A stretch of DNA of 64,000 nt from BM003 sp963699835 (GCA_963699835.1 CAVOVJ010000004.1:310001-374000), one strand, 5' to 3'; positions 55,041 to 63,472 are shown, counted from the stretch's first letter. The notes: generated by a model from the sequence alone, not told the origin. Numbers and translations: made by a program.

Positions 55041-57075
55041 CGTCTGCAGGCAGCGTAACACTGAACTCGGCGCCGCTGAGGGAATCGCTGTCCCGGGCGG
55101 AGACGCTACCGCCGTGAAACTCGGCAATGAGGCGCACGATGTACAGGCCGAGCCCGAGATGGGGGGTATCGCCGCGGCCGCTGCGATGACTGACCAGCGA
55201 GTCGAAAAACCGGCTGCTACGGCCCGGCCCGAGAGCGGGACCGTCATTTGCGACCGCGAGAGTCCATGTTTTGCCGCGCTGGTCCTTGGACGCGCGCACG
55301 CGTAAACGGATACGGCCGCCGGCCGGTGCGAACCCGACCGCATTTTCGACCAGTTTGTCGACGACCTGCGATACGAGATCGGGAGCCGCGACAATGGGCG
55401 CAGCGACCGTGTCCGTCTCGAAGATGCGGTCGGCAAAGGCGGCGCGGAATCCGTCCGCCAGGTTCTCGATCATTTTGCCGAGATCGAATTTCTCGAACTC
55501 GCTGCTGCTCAGGCTCTGCTCGAGTCGATTGGCTTCGCGCAGTGCCGACAACAGCGTATTGAGCCGCTCCGCGCCGCCACGGGCGCGTTCGAGACAGGCG
55601 CGATCCGCAGGTGTCAGCGCCGCGAGATCGAGATTGTCCAGCGATGAGCGCACCACTGTCAGCGGAGTGCGCAACTCGTGTGCGAGCTTGTCGCCGAGAC
55701 CATGCAAATAACTCGTGTACTCGTCCACCCGGTCGAGCAATTGTTCGAAACTGCGTGCCAGATCGCCGAGTTCGTCGCCGGCGCGGGTGCCCGGCATCCG
55801 GGTATGGAGGCGACCGCGACTGTCGAGTGCCGATTGCGCCGCGCCGCGCAGGCGGGCGATGCGCAACGACAGTAGTGTGGCGAAAAGTATCAGTGCCGTC
55901 GCGACAGCGATGGTCAACAACAGCGCCCTGTTCAGCAGACGCGCCGCGGCCGGGTCGGTCAGGCTCAGATAGGCGTCGCTGGGCTGCTCCGCGAGAACCG
56001 CGCCGATGACCCGCTCGCCGTCGAGGATCGGGGCACTGGCAAGAACCAGCAACTTGCCGTTGGGGTCGCGCTGGCGGCTAATCCAGGTGTTTCCCGATAT
56101 TGCCGCGGTGGCAGTAGTTCCGGCCACACGCCCCGGTGCGGCCCGGGCGACCGGCGCCACGTCGGGTTGTGGCAGCAGCAGCCGGTAGAAGCGCAAGGCC
56201 AGTGAATAGTTTGGCGCCAGAGCAGTCGCGTCGGCTGCCGCCGGGCCGCTGTCGCCGGCAATCCATCCGTGACGGTCGGCAACGCGAAGGCGCACGTCCG
56301 GCAGCGCAAACCGGTGCAGGTAAGCCGACAATGCAGGCATTTCGCCAAACCACATCCCAGGTGTCGCGGGCTGTGCTCGCGGCATGCTGCCGGCGCTCAC
56401 CTCACTCCCGGCCACTGCCACCACGAAGCCGATGCGCGGCCCGGCGATATCGCGAGGGATCCGCAATTCGAGGTGAAATCCCGCGGTGGTTTCCTGCCAG
56501 TGGGCAACGATGCGTTGCGCCGCGACATCCGCATCTGCAAATTTGCCCGACAGCGCCTCGACCCGTGCCACCAGCGGACCGGGAGCAGGGCTGGCGAAGC
56601 GCAGGCGCAGCAACGAGCCACCCGGGGTTTCGACATAAACGTCGGCCTGATCGAGTTCGACCGCGCCGCTCAGGGTTTGCGACTGCATCGAAAGAAACAG
56701 GTAAAGATAGTCGCCGCGTTTGCCGAGCAGGTATCGCAGCGGGTTGTCGGTGCCGGGGGGGCCGCTGTGGCTCGGGGCGGGCTGCGGCGGTGTGCCCCAG
56801 TCGTTGGCGTAGCCGTCTATGGTTACCGGTTCGCTCAGTGCGAACGCATAAAGATCGTGCGCCGGCCACGACGCGTCGTTCAGATGGGCGCTGGTGCGGT
56901 AAATCTGTTGCGGATTGTCGCCGAGGCTGGTTGCCACGGCCATGGTTGCGGTGCGCAGATTGTTCTCCTGCGCATGCCGCAGCGTGGTTTCCATTTCCCG
57001 TATTACCTGGCATCCGCCCCATGGCAGCAACAGCGTCAGCAGGCTCACCAGCAGCAGTTGTCCGCGCAGGCTCAC
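55015..57075 (-). CDS. Sensor histidine kinase resembling the proteobacterial dedicated-sortase kinase
   Basis: 686 residues from GTG 57075, which overlaps the response-regulator stop. An N-terminal helix (LLLVSLLTLLLPWGGCQVI) precedes a large periplasmic region: after EMETTLRHAQENNLRTATMA comes a CBM9/DOMON-like beta domain (VTIDGYANDWGTP, YLLGKRGDYLYLFLSMQSQT, FHLELRIPRDIAGPRIGFVV). A second helix (ALLLTIAVATALILFATLLS) and a HAMP domain follow. The kinase core contains KLAHELRTPLTVVRSSLDNL, then VSQVVDKLVENAVGFAP and LGLGLYIVRLIAEFHGGSVS. This layout and the paired regulator match the kinase I recall as proteobacterial dedicated sortase system HK (PdsS). No sortase or LPXTG gene is in the window, so the symbol is withheld. 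Confidence 0.75.
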   Translation of the reverse strand: MSLRGQLLLVSLLTLLLPWGGCQVIREMETTLRHAQENNLRTATMAVATSLGDNPQQIYRTSAHLNDASWPAHDLYAFALSEPVTIDGYANDWGTPPQPAPSHSGPPGTDNPLRYLLGKRGDYLYLFLSMQSQTLSGAVELDQADVYVETPGGSLLRLRFASPAPGPLVARVEALSGKFADADVAAQRIVAHWQETTAGFHLELRIPRDIAGPRIGFVVAVAGSEVSAGSMPRAQPATPGMWFGEMPALSAYLHRFALPDVRLRVADRHGWIAGDSGPAAADATALAPNYSLALRFYRLLLPQPDVAPVARAAPGRVAGTTATAAISGNTWISRQRDPNGKLLVLASAPILDGERVIGAVLAEQPSDAYLSLTDPAAARLLNRALLLTIAVATALILFATLLSLRIARLRGAAQSALDSRGRLHTRMPGTRAGDELGDLARSFEQLLDRVDEYTSYLHGLGDKLAHELRTPLTVVRSSLDNLDLAALTPADRACLERARGGAERLNTLLSALREANRLEQSLSSSEFEKFDLGKMIENLADGFRAAFADRIFETDTVAAPIVAAPDLVSQVVDKLVENAVGFAPAGGRIRLRVRASKDQRGKTWTLAVANDGPALGPGRSSRFFDSLVSHRSGRGDTPHLGLGLYIVRLIAEFHGGSVSARDSDSLSGAEFSVTLPADARNRPAKP

Positions 57076-57782
57076 GGTGGCGTCTGGTTGCCCTGTTCGA
57101 GCCAGCGATAGCCCATGCCGTAGACCGTTTGGATTGCCGTAAAGCCCGGATCCAGCGCCAGGAATTTGCGTCGGATTCTCTTGATATGGGAGGTAATGGT
57201 GCTGTCGTCGAGCACGGTGCTGGCGGCTTCCATCAGCTGATCGCGATTTTTCACATGGCCCGGCCGCCGTGCCAGCGCATGAACCATCCAGAATTCGGTG
57301 ACCGTTAGCGCGACGTGCTCGCCGTGCCACCGCGCAGTCAGCCGATCGGGATCCAGCGTCAGGTTGCCCTGGGTCAGTTCAGCGTCCGCCGCGGCGGCTT
57401 GCTGCATCGAATCGACCCGGCGAAACAGCGCGACGACCCGGGCGGTCAACTGCGCCAGGCTGATGTCCTTGGTCAGGTAGTCATCCGCGCCAAGGCGCAG
57501 TCCGGAGACGACGTCCAGCTCGCTGTCGAGCGCGGTAAGAAAAATGATTGGCAGTTGCGGCGAGTGTGCGCGCAATTCGCGGCACAGCGCAAAGCCGCCC
57601 TCCGGTTCGTCGCCGAGGCCGATATCGATGATGACGAGATCCGGCAATCGGCTCGAGAAAGCCTCGGCCGCTGCCGGGCGATCGCCATAAAGATTTACAC
57701 GGTATCCGTGCCGGCGCAGCGCATCGGCGTAATTCTCGCGGATAGAGGGTTCGTCTTCGACGATCGCAATCGTGCGTTTCAT
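57072..57782 (-). CDS. OmpR-family response regulator, sortase-system-like (PdsR-like)
   Basis: 236 residues from ATG 57782 (MKRTIAIVEDEPSIRENYAD). The receiver domain has the acidic pocket VEDEPS, the phospho-acceptor in LPDLVIIDIGLGDEPEGG, a threonine in IIFLTALDS and a lysine in GADDYLTKDIS. The C-terminal winged helix (LTVTEFWMVHALARRPGHVK, DDSTITSHIKRIRRKFLALD, TVYGMGYRWLEQG) is OmpR/PhoB type. The wording FWMVHALARRPGHVK and the GLGDE block closely match the regulator I recall as dedicated-sortase response regulator. Its last bases overlap the kinase start (GTGA). Target genes are unknown; no sortase gene lies within 64 kb. Confidence 0.82.
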   Translation of the reverse strand: MKRTIAIVEDEPSIRENYADALRRHGYRVNLYGDRPAAAEAFSSRLPDLVIIDIGLGDEPEGGFALCRELRAHSPQLPIIFLTALDSELDVVSGLRLGADDYLTKDISLAQLTARVVALFRRVDSMQQAAAADAELTQGNLTLDPDRLTARWHGEHVALTVTEFWMVHALARRPGHVKNRDQLMEAASTVLDDSTITSHIKRIRRKFLALDPGFTAIQTVYGMGYRWLEQGNQTPP

Positions 57783-57937
57783 CTGGATCAGTGTTGGCCG
57801 GTATTGCGAGCTGTATACCATGACTGGCCGGTTGTTTCGGTGTGGCGCGGCCGGAAGCCAGAATTTGCCAGAATTCGCCTTGCGGATGCATGTTTTCGGC
57901 CCGCCGAGGTCAGCGGACCGGTCGACACTACGCAGTC

Positions 57938-58344
57938 ATGGCCACACCGAACCGATTGCGGTATTCCCTTTGCCTCGCGCTGACCGGACTGAGCGCTGCA
58001 CTCACGGCGCATTTTCCCCTGCTCTGAGCGCTGCCGCTGTGGCACGGTGGCTGTTTCCGCCGGCCATGGCGGAAAGCTTCATGGGAATACCGCAGCTGTG
58101 GTCATTGCTGCAGTTCGATTTTGGCGACGAACTGATCGAGCTCTCCATTGTCGGTGTGCGGGAAGAAAGCGTCGAGCAGGCGCTGACGTTCGAACTCCAG
58201 AGTTGTGGCGCACGCCAGTTGCGCATGCTCGAGAGTCTCGATCCCCACCAGCGCTTTCGCCTGTTCGCGCCCGGCCGTCCGCTGCAGTGGTTCCAGGTGA
58301 CCGACCACCGCTTGTTTCAGGCGAGTCAGCCGATCGCGTTGTAG
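57938..58344 (+). CDS. Small exported protein, unknown, possibly frameshifted
   Basis: A short plus-strand frame from ATG 57938 gives a hydrophobic leader (MATPNRLRYSLCLALTGLSA, then ALTAHF). After a break in a CCCC run it continues in a second frame: PALSAAAVARWLFPPAMAES, then FMGIPQLWSLLQFDFGDELI, ELSIVGVREESVEQALTFEL, QSCGARQLRMLESLDPHQRF and RLFAPGRPLQWFQVTDHRLF. Codon use in the second part looks coding. I do not recognise the family. If the break is real, the second part alone (ATG 58066) would be a 92-residue protein. A minus-strand frame over the same bases looks less likely because of its composition. Confidence 0.35.
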
Positions 58345-58519
58345 CATAAAAGCAAGGCTGTAATTCTGCGCTGTCAGCCGGCGGATCGCAGGCTGTGTCC
58401 ACGTCATGTGACCTACCTGGTATTCGCCCGCCCGATCGATCCCGCGGGTGACGCCGGACCGGTTGCCCGGGCCGAATGCACTAGATTCCAGCTGTTCTCT
58501 CCGTGGCAACCTCCCTGTT

Positions 58520-58547
58520 GGCCGGCGCGCAAGCCGGCCTTTTTTTG
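58520..58547 (+). terminator. Intrinsic terminator
   Basis: GGCCGGC (58520-58526) pairs perfectly with GCCGGCC (58533-58539) around a 6-base loop, followed by seven T residues. It lies about 175 bases after the end of the upstream small plus-strand gene and before the DUF4345 gene, so it may end the former. Confidence 0.85.
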
Positions 58548-58634
58548 GCCCTTTGGTCTGGCAGCACGAAGGCCTGCTGGCGTACCGCGTACTGCTTGAC
58601 TAGGCTGTGGCCAGTTGCCGGTCGGGAGGGGAAA

Positions 58635-59045
58635 ATGCGAACAGCGCGGCTCGTGTTGCTGGTATTCGGGTTGATGTTTCTGGGTTTCGGCCTGGCGTTT
58701 GCAGCGGCGCCATGGAGTATGGCCAACCTGGTTGGATTGCAGGCGGCATCACCGCAGGCGGTTACCGAGTTGCGGGCGTTTTACGGTGGCCTGGAGATCG
58801 GCCTCGGCGCGTTCATGATCGCAAGTGCGGCGACTCGGCGCTGGATGCGCGCCGGCCTGCAGTTTCTGCTGGTGGTCTGCGGCGGGATCGCGGCGGGGCG
58901 GGTTTTCGGGCTGGCCATCGACAACTCGGGCAGCGCGCTGATGTGGGTGGCGCTCGCGACCGAACTGACCGGAGTCGTGCTTGCTGTCGTTGCGCTAAAC
59001 AGCCTCGAGGCGTCGCGCCGCGCGACGGTTGCGCGCTCGGGCTGA
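58635..59045 (+). CDS. DUF4345-type small membrane protein
   Basis: 136 residues with about four membrane helices: ARLVLLVFGLMFLGFGLAFA, FYGGLEIGLGAFMIASAAT, AGLQFLLVVCGGIAAGRVFG and WVALATELTGVVLAVVALNS. The loop PWSMANLVGL, followed by TELRAFYGGLEIGLG and AGRVFGLAIDNSGS, matches the DUF4345 family of small inner-membrane proteins of unknown function. ATG 58635 has a strong GGGAGGGG ribosome site six bases upstream. It is the only gene on its strand here and converges on a VOC gene with a gap of 22 bases. Confidence 0.8.
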   Translation: MRTARLVLLVFGLMFLGFGLAFAAAPWSMANLVGLQAASPQAVTELRAFYGGLEIGLGAFMIASAATRRWMRAGLQFLLVVCGGIAAGRVFGLAIDNSGSALMWVALATELTGVVLAVVALNSLEASRRATVARSG

Positions 59046-59067
59046 GCACAGCGCCGGCCGACTGCGC

Positions 59068-59463
59068 CTATGTGCGCGCTTTGGGCTCTTCGCTGGAAAG
59101 CGCCATCAGATTGTTCTCGCTATCGCGGAAAAATGCCATCCACAGGTCGTGATCTGGCATTTCAGCAACCTTGTGCGGCTCACCTTCGAACACCACTCCG
59201 CGGTCTGCCAGGGCCGCATGGGCGGCGTCGATGCCGTCCACCCCGAAATACAGAATACTGCCGGGATGGTCGAATTGCGGTGCCGATGGCAGTGTCAGCA
59301 TCAGGCGCAGGTCGCCGCACGCGAAAAAGGCCATCCCGGGGGCGCGAAATAACTCGTCCAGACCGAGAGCCTCGCCGTAGAAAGAGGCCGCGCGGTCGAT
59401 GTCGTGGACCCGGATTGCGATTTGCCGGACATTCGCAAGCGGACAAGAGAATTTGGTAGTCAT
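59068..59463 (-). CDS. Glyoxalase/VOC-superfamily protein
   Basis: 131 residues from ATG 59463 (MTTKFSCPLANVRQIAIRVH); ATG 59478 is also in frame. A single VOC module: IAIRVHDIDRAASFYGEALG, then LFRAPGMAFFACGDLRLMLT, ILYFGVDGIDAAHAALADRG and MPDHDLWMAFFRDSENNLMA. The histidine in IRVHDIDRA and the glutamate in DSENNLMALSSEE are positioned as metal ligands of the fold. Proteins of this subgroup are often annotated as glyoxalase or bleomycin-resistance proteins; true substrate unknown. It stands alone. Confidence 0.82.
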   Translation of the reverse strand: MTTKFSCPLANVRQIAIRVHDIDRAASFYGEALGLDELFRAPGMAFFACGDLRLMLTLPSAPQFDHPGSILYFGVDGIDAAHAALADRGVVFEGEPHKVAEMPDHDLWMAFFRDSENNLMALSSEEPKART

Positions 59464-59786
59464 GGGCGCTCCAGCCATTTTTTCGGATCACTGCATTCAG
59501 GGTCGGGTAACCGAGCATAACGCCAAATTCCCTGCAGGGGGTGGCGCAGCCGCGGCGGCCGTGTACCCGGATCCCGATAACGGACCACGCGCCGGGGGCA
59601 AGTCGATGGGGCCGCCCGCGTCGGGTCAGAAAGCACCGGCCCTGAATGGGCGGCTGCCGCTGCGCCCCATTGCCGAGCGGCCCGGCATGTCGAGCCTTTC
59701 GTTTCCGCTACCGGCGTACGGGTAAGTAGCTCACTTTGGCGGGTTCAGACAAATTCGCCGCGCGCATTGAGGCGTCTGTAGACGAT
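59464..59786. other. Intergenic region, nothing recognised
   Basis: 323 bases between a VOC gene and the MATE relic. No promoter pair, RNA gene, terminator or open frame with family similarity was recognised. Confidence 0.5.
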
Positions 59787-60431
59787 CTAGAGGCTGACGC
59801 CGCGTGCGCTCATAAACACCATAAAAGCGAGCCACAGGCCATGGTTGCCCAGCGGCTGAGGCAGCCACCACGCGGCGGCGAACAGTCCCAGCGACAGCAG
59901 CATCGTATTACGCATTTCCCTGGCGCGGGTCGCACCGACAAAAATACCGTCAAATGCGAAGCTCCACACCGATAGTAATGGTGAGGCGATCATCCATGGC
60001 AGGCAGTCTGCAGCAGTGATACGCACGGTCTCGATGCTGGTCAGGAGGGCGATGATTGCCGGCCCCGCGATCCAGTAGATCGCGGCGAACAACAGAGCCA
60101 CGCAGGCAGACCATTGCAGCGAGAGTTTTACCGCTCGGCGATAGCGCAGCCGGTCCGGATCTCCCGCAGCGCGCCCGACCAGTCCGGTGGTGCCCATTCG
60201 CAGGAAGTTCAGCGCCATGTAGAGAAAGCCGAAGATCGTTGCGCCGACCGCCAGGCCACCGAGAAACCGGGGGTCGTCGAGATGACCCAGCACCGCGGTA
60301 TCCACCGCTCCCAGCAACGGGACCGAAATGTTCGAGAGGATCAGCGGGCCCGCGATCCGCCAAACATCGCCGTGGCCGTAGCGGGAAGCGTTGTGCCGGT
60401 TCAGGCCGCTGCCCCGATTCGAAGGCTCCAC
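59787..60431 (-). pseudogene. MATE (DinF-like) efflux protein with large internal deletion
   Basis: About 214 residues from GTG 60431 where DinF-type proteins have about 440. The N-terminal part is normal: VWRIAGPLILSNISVPLLGA, VDTAVLGHLDDPRFLGGLAV, FLYMALNFLRMGTTGLVGRA. Then, within AAGDPDRLRYRRAVKLSLQW, the sequence jumps to the C-terminal part: LLFAAIYWIAGPAIIALLTS, PWMIASPLLSVWSFAFDGIF, VGATRAREMRNTMLLSLGLF, LPQPLGNHGLWLAFMVFMSA, ARGVSL. Roughly helices 3 to 9 are gone, in frame. A half-transporter would not work in the usual way. The remaining frame has no stops, so the loss may be recent, or it may be an assembly collapse. It begins 17 bases beyond the vapC stop. Confidence 0.75.
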
Positions 60432-60447
60432 GGCCCTGACCGGGCGG

Positions 60448-60873
60448 TCACGGCGGGAGCCGCCAGTGCAAACCCGGGAAGCGCGCGTAATCGTGGTCAA
60501 GCGTTATCCACTCGCAGCCCCATTCGATGGACAGAGCCGCATTCCATGCCATGCTGGCCAGTGGTCCGCGGGCCTCGGTGGTCTCGCACAAGCGGGCAAA
60601 CAAGGTCCAGTGTCTGGCTCCCGGCTGAACCGGCACGCAGTGCATCTGTTCAAGCAGCGCGTTGCAAAATTCGACGACCCGCGCCGGTTTGTTGGGGCGG
60701 GCGAATACGCGCGGGTTGCTAGCGGTTTTGACGACGTCGGCAAGTATCGCGGGCGCGATGGCGAATCGGGCGTCGCCGTCCACCACCGATTCGAGCCACG
60801 TGCGGCACAACGGGTGCTCGGGAGCGTCTGCGCGAAACGCCTGCACCAGAACTCCCGCATCAGGAAGGATCAC
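60448..60873 (-). CDS. vapC: VapC-type PIN-domain toxin
   Basis: 141 residues from GTG 60873. PIN-domain ribonucleases of this family cleave tRNA or rRNA when freed from the antitoxin. The start MILPDAGVLVQAFRADAPEH holds the first metal aspartate. The typical block AILADVVKTASNPRVFARP follows, and VQPGARHWTLFARLCETTEA and the end GCEWITLDHDYARFPGLHWR match the Mycobacterium/Gammaproteobacteria VapC group. The position usually filled by a third aspartate (family LVPDAW) here reads LASMAWNAALSIE, without an acid. The start overlaps the antitoxin stop (GTGA), so the pair is translationally coupled. Confidence 0.85.
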   Translation of the reverse strand: MILPDAGVLVQAFRADAPEHPLCRTWLESVVDGDARFAIAPAILADVVKTASNPRVFARPNKPARVVEFCNALLEQMHCVPVQPGARHWTLFARLCETTEARGPLASMAWNAALSIEWGCEWITLDHDYARFPGLHWRLPP

Positions 60874-61109
60874 GGCTGTGGCGTCGGCGTCTCGAGGTCG
60901 ACGGTCCGTGCCAGGTCGACGCCCGGCAGGGTCCCGCCCTTCTTGCCCGATATCGGCAGCCTTCGTTTCACTGCGGGCGCGGTGTCCGGCTGACAGAGCA
61001 CGAGGCGCAAACCGTCCTCGATCAGCGCAGTCAGCGTTTTTCCATGCTCGGCTGCATGGGTCTTTGCCTGCCTGAGCAGGACCTCATCGAGCCGGACCGT
61101 GGTTCTCAT
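60870..61109 (-). CDS. vapB: VapB-type ribbon-helix-helix antitoxin
   Basis: 79 residues. MRTTVRLDEVLLRQAKTHAA, then EHGKTLTALIEDGLRLVL, is a ribbon-helix-helix DNA-binding domain (beta strand, then two helices). The C-terminal tail (PISGKKGGTLPGVDLARTVD) should wrap the toxin. ATG 61109 is the family start; an upstream in-frame start at 61121 adds four residues. A near-perfect inverted repeat lies 17 bases upstream, the expected autorepression site. The toxin gene overlaps its stop by three bases. Antitoxin and toxin would form a complex that represses its own promoter. Confidence 0.87.
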   Translation of the reverse strand: MRTTVRLDEVLLRQAKTHAAEHGKTLTALIEDGLRLVLCQPDTAPAVKRRLPISGKKGGTLPGVDLARTVDLETPTPQP

Positions 61110-61125
61110 GCATAAAAGCATACCG

Positions 61126-61147
61126 GCTAGACATAAATATGTCTAGC
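61126..61147 (-). promoter_or_regulatory. Palindromic operator upstream of vapBC
   Basis: A perfect inverted repeat: GCTAGACATA (61126-61135), a 2-base AA spacer, TATGTCTAGC (61138-61147). It lies 17 bases upstream of the vapB start at 61109 and is far more AT-rich than its surroundings. Two ribbon-helix-helix dimers would fit its 22 bp, so it is the likely binding site of the VapBC complex. Confidence 0.8.
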
Positions 61148-61274
61148 TGTCGCGAATGATGCCTTCTGCGCCGTCCAGCGGCTATCGCCGCGCGCTTGTG
61201 CGTGACCGGACCATGCCAAAAAGTTCTTGTACATCAAGCATTGAAGCTAGCCCTGCAACGGTCCACAGGGGTCT

Positions 61275-61454
61275 TTATTTGCGCGGCTGCCGACGCCCGC
61301 GGCGGAACAGTTCGACCCAGAAAAACAGCTCGGCGACGACGCCAAGGATCAGAAAAGCGGCGACGGTGACGCCGCCTCCGAGTCCGGCACCGAGCATGTA
61401 CGCGGTGACGGCGATGGCGGCATAGACGACCAGCCGGTGTGCCCCGGCAATCAC
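61275..61454 (-). CDS. Small two-helix membrane protein
   Basis: 59 residues from GTG 61454 to TAA 61275. The start VIAGAHRLVVYAAIAVTAYM leads into a second helix, LGAGLGGGVTVAAFLILGVV, then AELFFWVELFRRGRRQPRK. Two membrane helices and a basic C-terminus indicate an inner-membrane peptide. It begins 11 bases after the stop of the glutaryl-CoA dehydrogenase gene on the same strand, with composition and codon use like its neighbours, so it is probably cotranscribed. I do not recognise a family. Confidence 0.65.
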   Translation of the reverse strand: MIAGAHRLVVYAAIAVTAYMLGAGLGGGVTVAAFLILGVVAELFFWVELFRRGRRQPRK

Positions 61455-61464
61455 TGTGGGCGGT

Positions 61465-62672
61465 TCAAAATGCGTTGACGCCGGTCAGTTCCTTGCCGAT
61501 GACCAGCTCATGTACGGTTTCGGTGCCTTCGTAGGTGATGACGCTTTCGAGGTTGAGCGCGTGACGAATCGGCACATACTCGGCACTGATACCGGCACCG
61601 CCGAGGATATCGCGGGCGTCACGGGCAATATCGAGGGCCATTCGGACGTTGTTCCATTTTGCCATCGAGACCTGGGCCGGTTGCATGGTTCCGGCGTCCT
61701 TCATCCGCCCAAGCCGTAGCGACAGCAGTTGCGCGGTGGTAATCCGTCGCGCCATGTCCGCCATCCGCCGCTGGATCGTCTGGGTGTGGTTCAGCGGGCG
61801 TCCGAACATGACCCGGTCCTCGGTGTAGGCCAGTACCTGCTCGAGACAGGCCTGGGCGGCGCCGATCGCGCCCCAGGTAATGCCGTAGCGTGCCTGGGTC
61901 AGGCATGACAACGGTCCCTTGAGGCCCCTGACACCGGGCAACATGTTCTCGGCGGGGACCCGGACATTGTCCAAGAACAGGCTCGAGGTAATCGATGCCC
62001 GCAACGAAAACTTGCGTTTGATCTCGCGCGCATCGAACCCGGGCGATTCCTTTTCCACCAGGAATCCGCGCACGCCCTCGTCGGTCATCGCCCACACCAC
62101 GGCGACATCAGCAGTGTTGCCGTTGGTAATCCACATCTTGGCGCCATTGATGATCCAGTCGTCGCCATCGCGCCGGGCGTGGGTTTTCATGTTGGACGGA
62201 TCCGACCCGCCGTGCGGTTCGGTCAGGCCAAAACAGCCGATCGCTTCGCCGCTCGCCAGCGGGGGAAGCCACCGCTGTTTCTGCTCTTCCGAGCCGAAGT
62301 TGTGGATCGGAACATCACGAGGCTGGATTGCACCGACGCCACACTACGCAGCGCGGTGTCGCCGCGCTCCAGTTCCTGGCAGATCAGGCCATAACAGATC
62401 GCATTGAGCCCGGCGCAGTCGTAGCCCTCTAGCGAGCAGCCGAGCACCCCGAGTTCGGCCATATCGGCCACGAGATGGCGGGGGAAACGATGCTCCTCGA
62501 AACACTCCTGGATGACGGGCATGACCTTGTCGGCGACAAAGCGCGCGATCGAATCCTGGACCATCTGCTCGTCTTCGGATAACTCCGAGCGAATGTCGTA
62601 AAAATCCAGCGGGTTGATTGTGGAAACGGCAGCTTCGCGCTGTTGCCCGGCCTGGGTCGCGGGGGTCGCCAT
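61465..62672 (-). CDS. gcdH: Glutaryl-CoA dehydrogenase, frameshifted
   Basis: About 402 residues. FAD enzyme that oxidises and decarboxylates glutaryl-CoA to crotonyl-CoA in lysine, tryptophan and hydroxylysine breakdown. N-terminal half: EDEQMVQDSIARFVADKVMP and GLNAICYGLICQELERGDTA. One missing C in a CCC run near 62312 shifts the frame; after it comes NFGSEEQKQRWLPPLASGEA, then GLTEPHGGSDPSNMKTHARR. The catalytic glutamate sits in VITYEGTETVHELVIGKEL, and ARYGITWGAIGAAQACLEQV is also characteristic of Gcd, as is RVMFGRPLNHTQTIQRRMAD. Start ATG 62672. A small membrane gene follows. Glutaryl-CoA would go to acetyl-CoA, connecting to the thiolase and CoA-transferase genes of the window. Confidence 0.93.
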
Positions 62673-62812
62673 GGTAATCGTCCTCGAGTTTCGGGAGATG
62701 CAGACAGACAGCGAATGATACTGGATTCACTTCCGCCGGGCATGCGCTGAGGGCTCCGCCAGGATGACCGCGACAGCGATGCGGCCTCGATATCGCGCGG
62801 TGGGGACACCCG

Positions 62813-63280
62813 TCAGTAGGGAATGCCGAGACGCCGGTAGATAAACCCGAGTAACCAGGCCGGTCCGATCATCAGGAATTGCAGGTCCTTGAAAAACGAC
62901 GGCTTCTTGCCCTCGACAATGTGGCCGATGAACTGGCCGATCCACGCGACCACAAAAATTACCAGGCTGACCAGCCACAGCGGTGTCGAAAAACCATCGA
63001 GCCAGTGCACGATTGCCATCATCCCGAGCACGATCACCACCATCCCGATGCCAAGCGTGACCGACATCAGGAAATAGTAGACAACGGCCGCCATCACGAA
63101 TGCCGTGCCCCAGTTCAAGGCCGGCGATATCTGTTCGAAAGCAGCTGGCACCGGCAGCGACCACAGCATGCCGATAACGCTGATCACAATCGCGGGGACG
63201 CAGATCCAGTGGATCAGCTTGTTGGTCGGATTGACGTGACTGTCGCCGTATTCGGCGAACCATTCATCGGCGCTACGCAT
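62813..63280 (-). CDS. Mpo1-like (DUF962) 2-hydroxy fatty-acid dioxygenase family protein
   Basis: 155 residues. The family includes yeast Mpo1, which oxidatively shortens 2-hydroxy fatty acids. N-terminal block SADEWFAEYGDSHVNPTNKL, then IHWICVPAIVISVIGMLWSL, carries the conserved histidines, with the second pair in WIGQFIGHIVEGKKPSFFKD (family GHxxxEGxKPA). Four membrane helices are visible. The C-terminus QFLMIGPAWLLGFIYRRLGI is typical. Start ATG 63280 is chosen because it gives the family N-terminus. In bacteria the function is unproven; a fatty-acid or membrane-lipid role is likely. Confidence 0.87.
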   Translation of the reverse strand: MRSADEWFAEYGDSHVNPTNKLIHWICVPAIVISVIGMLWSLPVPAAFEQISPALNWGTAFVMAAVVYYFLMSVTLGIGMVVIVLGMMAIVHWLDGFSTPLWLVSLVIFVVAWIGQFIGHIVEGKKPSFFKDLQFLMIGPAWLLGFIYRRLGIPY

Positions 63281-63416
63281 GACGAATACTCCCGGACAGT
63301 GGCCGAAATTAGCGCGTGTCATGCACCAGTGCAAGTGCGAACGGGAATGATTCCGCCACCGGCGCTCAGGCCGCACGCGGCTTCGCCAGCGCCGTGGTGA
63401 CCCGTTTACTCAAAAT

Positions 63417-63449
63417 CGAAAGAGCCCGGCCAACGGCCGGGCTCTTTCG
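63417..63449 (-). terminator. Hairpin terminator of rpoH
   Basis: A perfect 15-bp stem (63417-63431 with 63435-63449) around a 3-base loop. On the minus strand it is followed by ATTTT. It lies 24 bases downstream of the rpoH stop. The T-tract is short, but the stem is long. Confidence 0.85.
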
Positions 63450-63472
63450 GGACACCCTGCGACCACGTAGCC

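Noticed and set aside
56136..57308. 390-codon plus-strand frame over the kinase gene
   Set aside because: Arginine/proline-rich and antisense to a full kinase with all motifs.
61456..61719. Plus-strand frame over gcdH
   Set aside because: gcdH motifs on the minus strand cover these bases. The plus frame has no motif.
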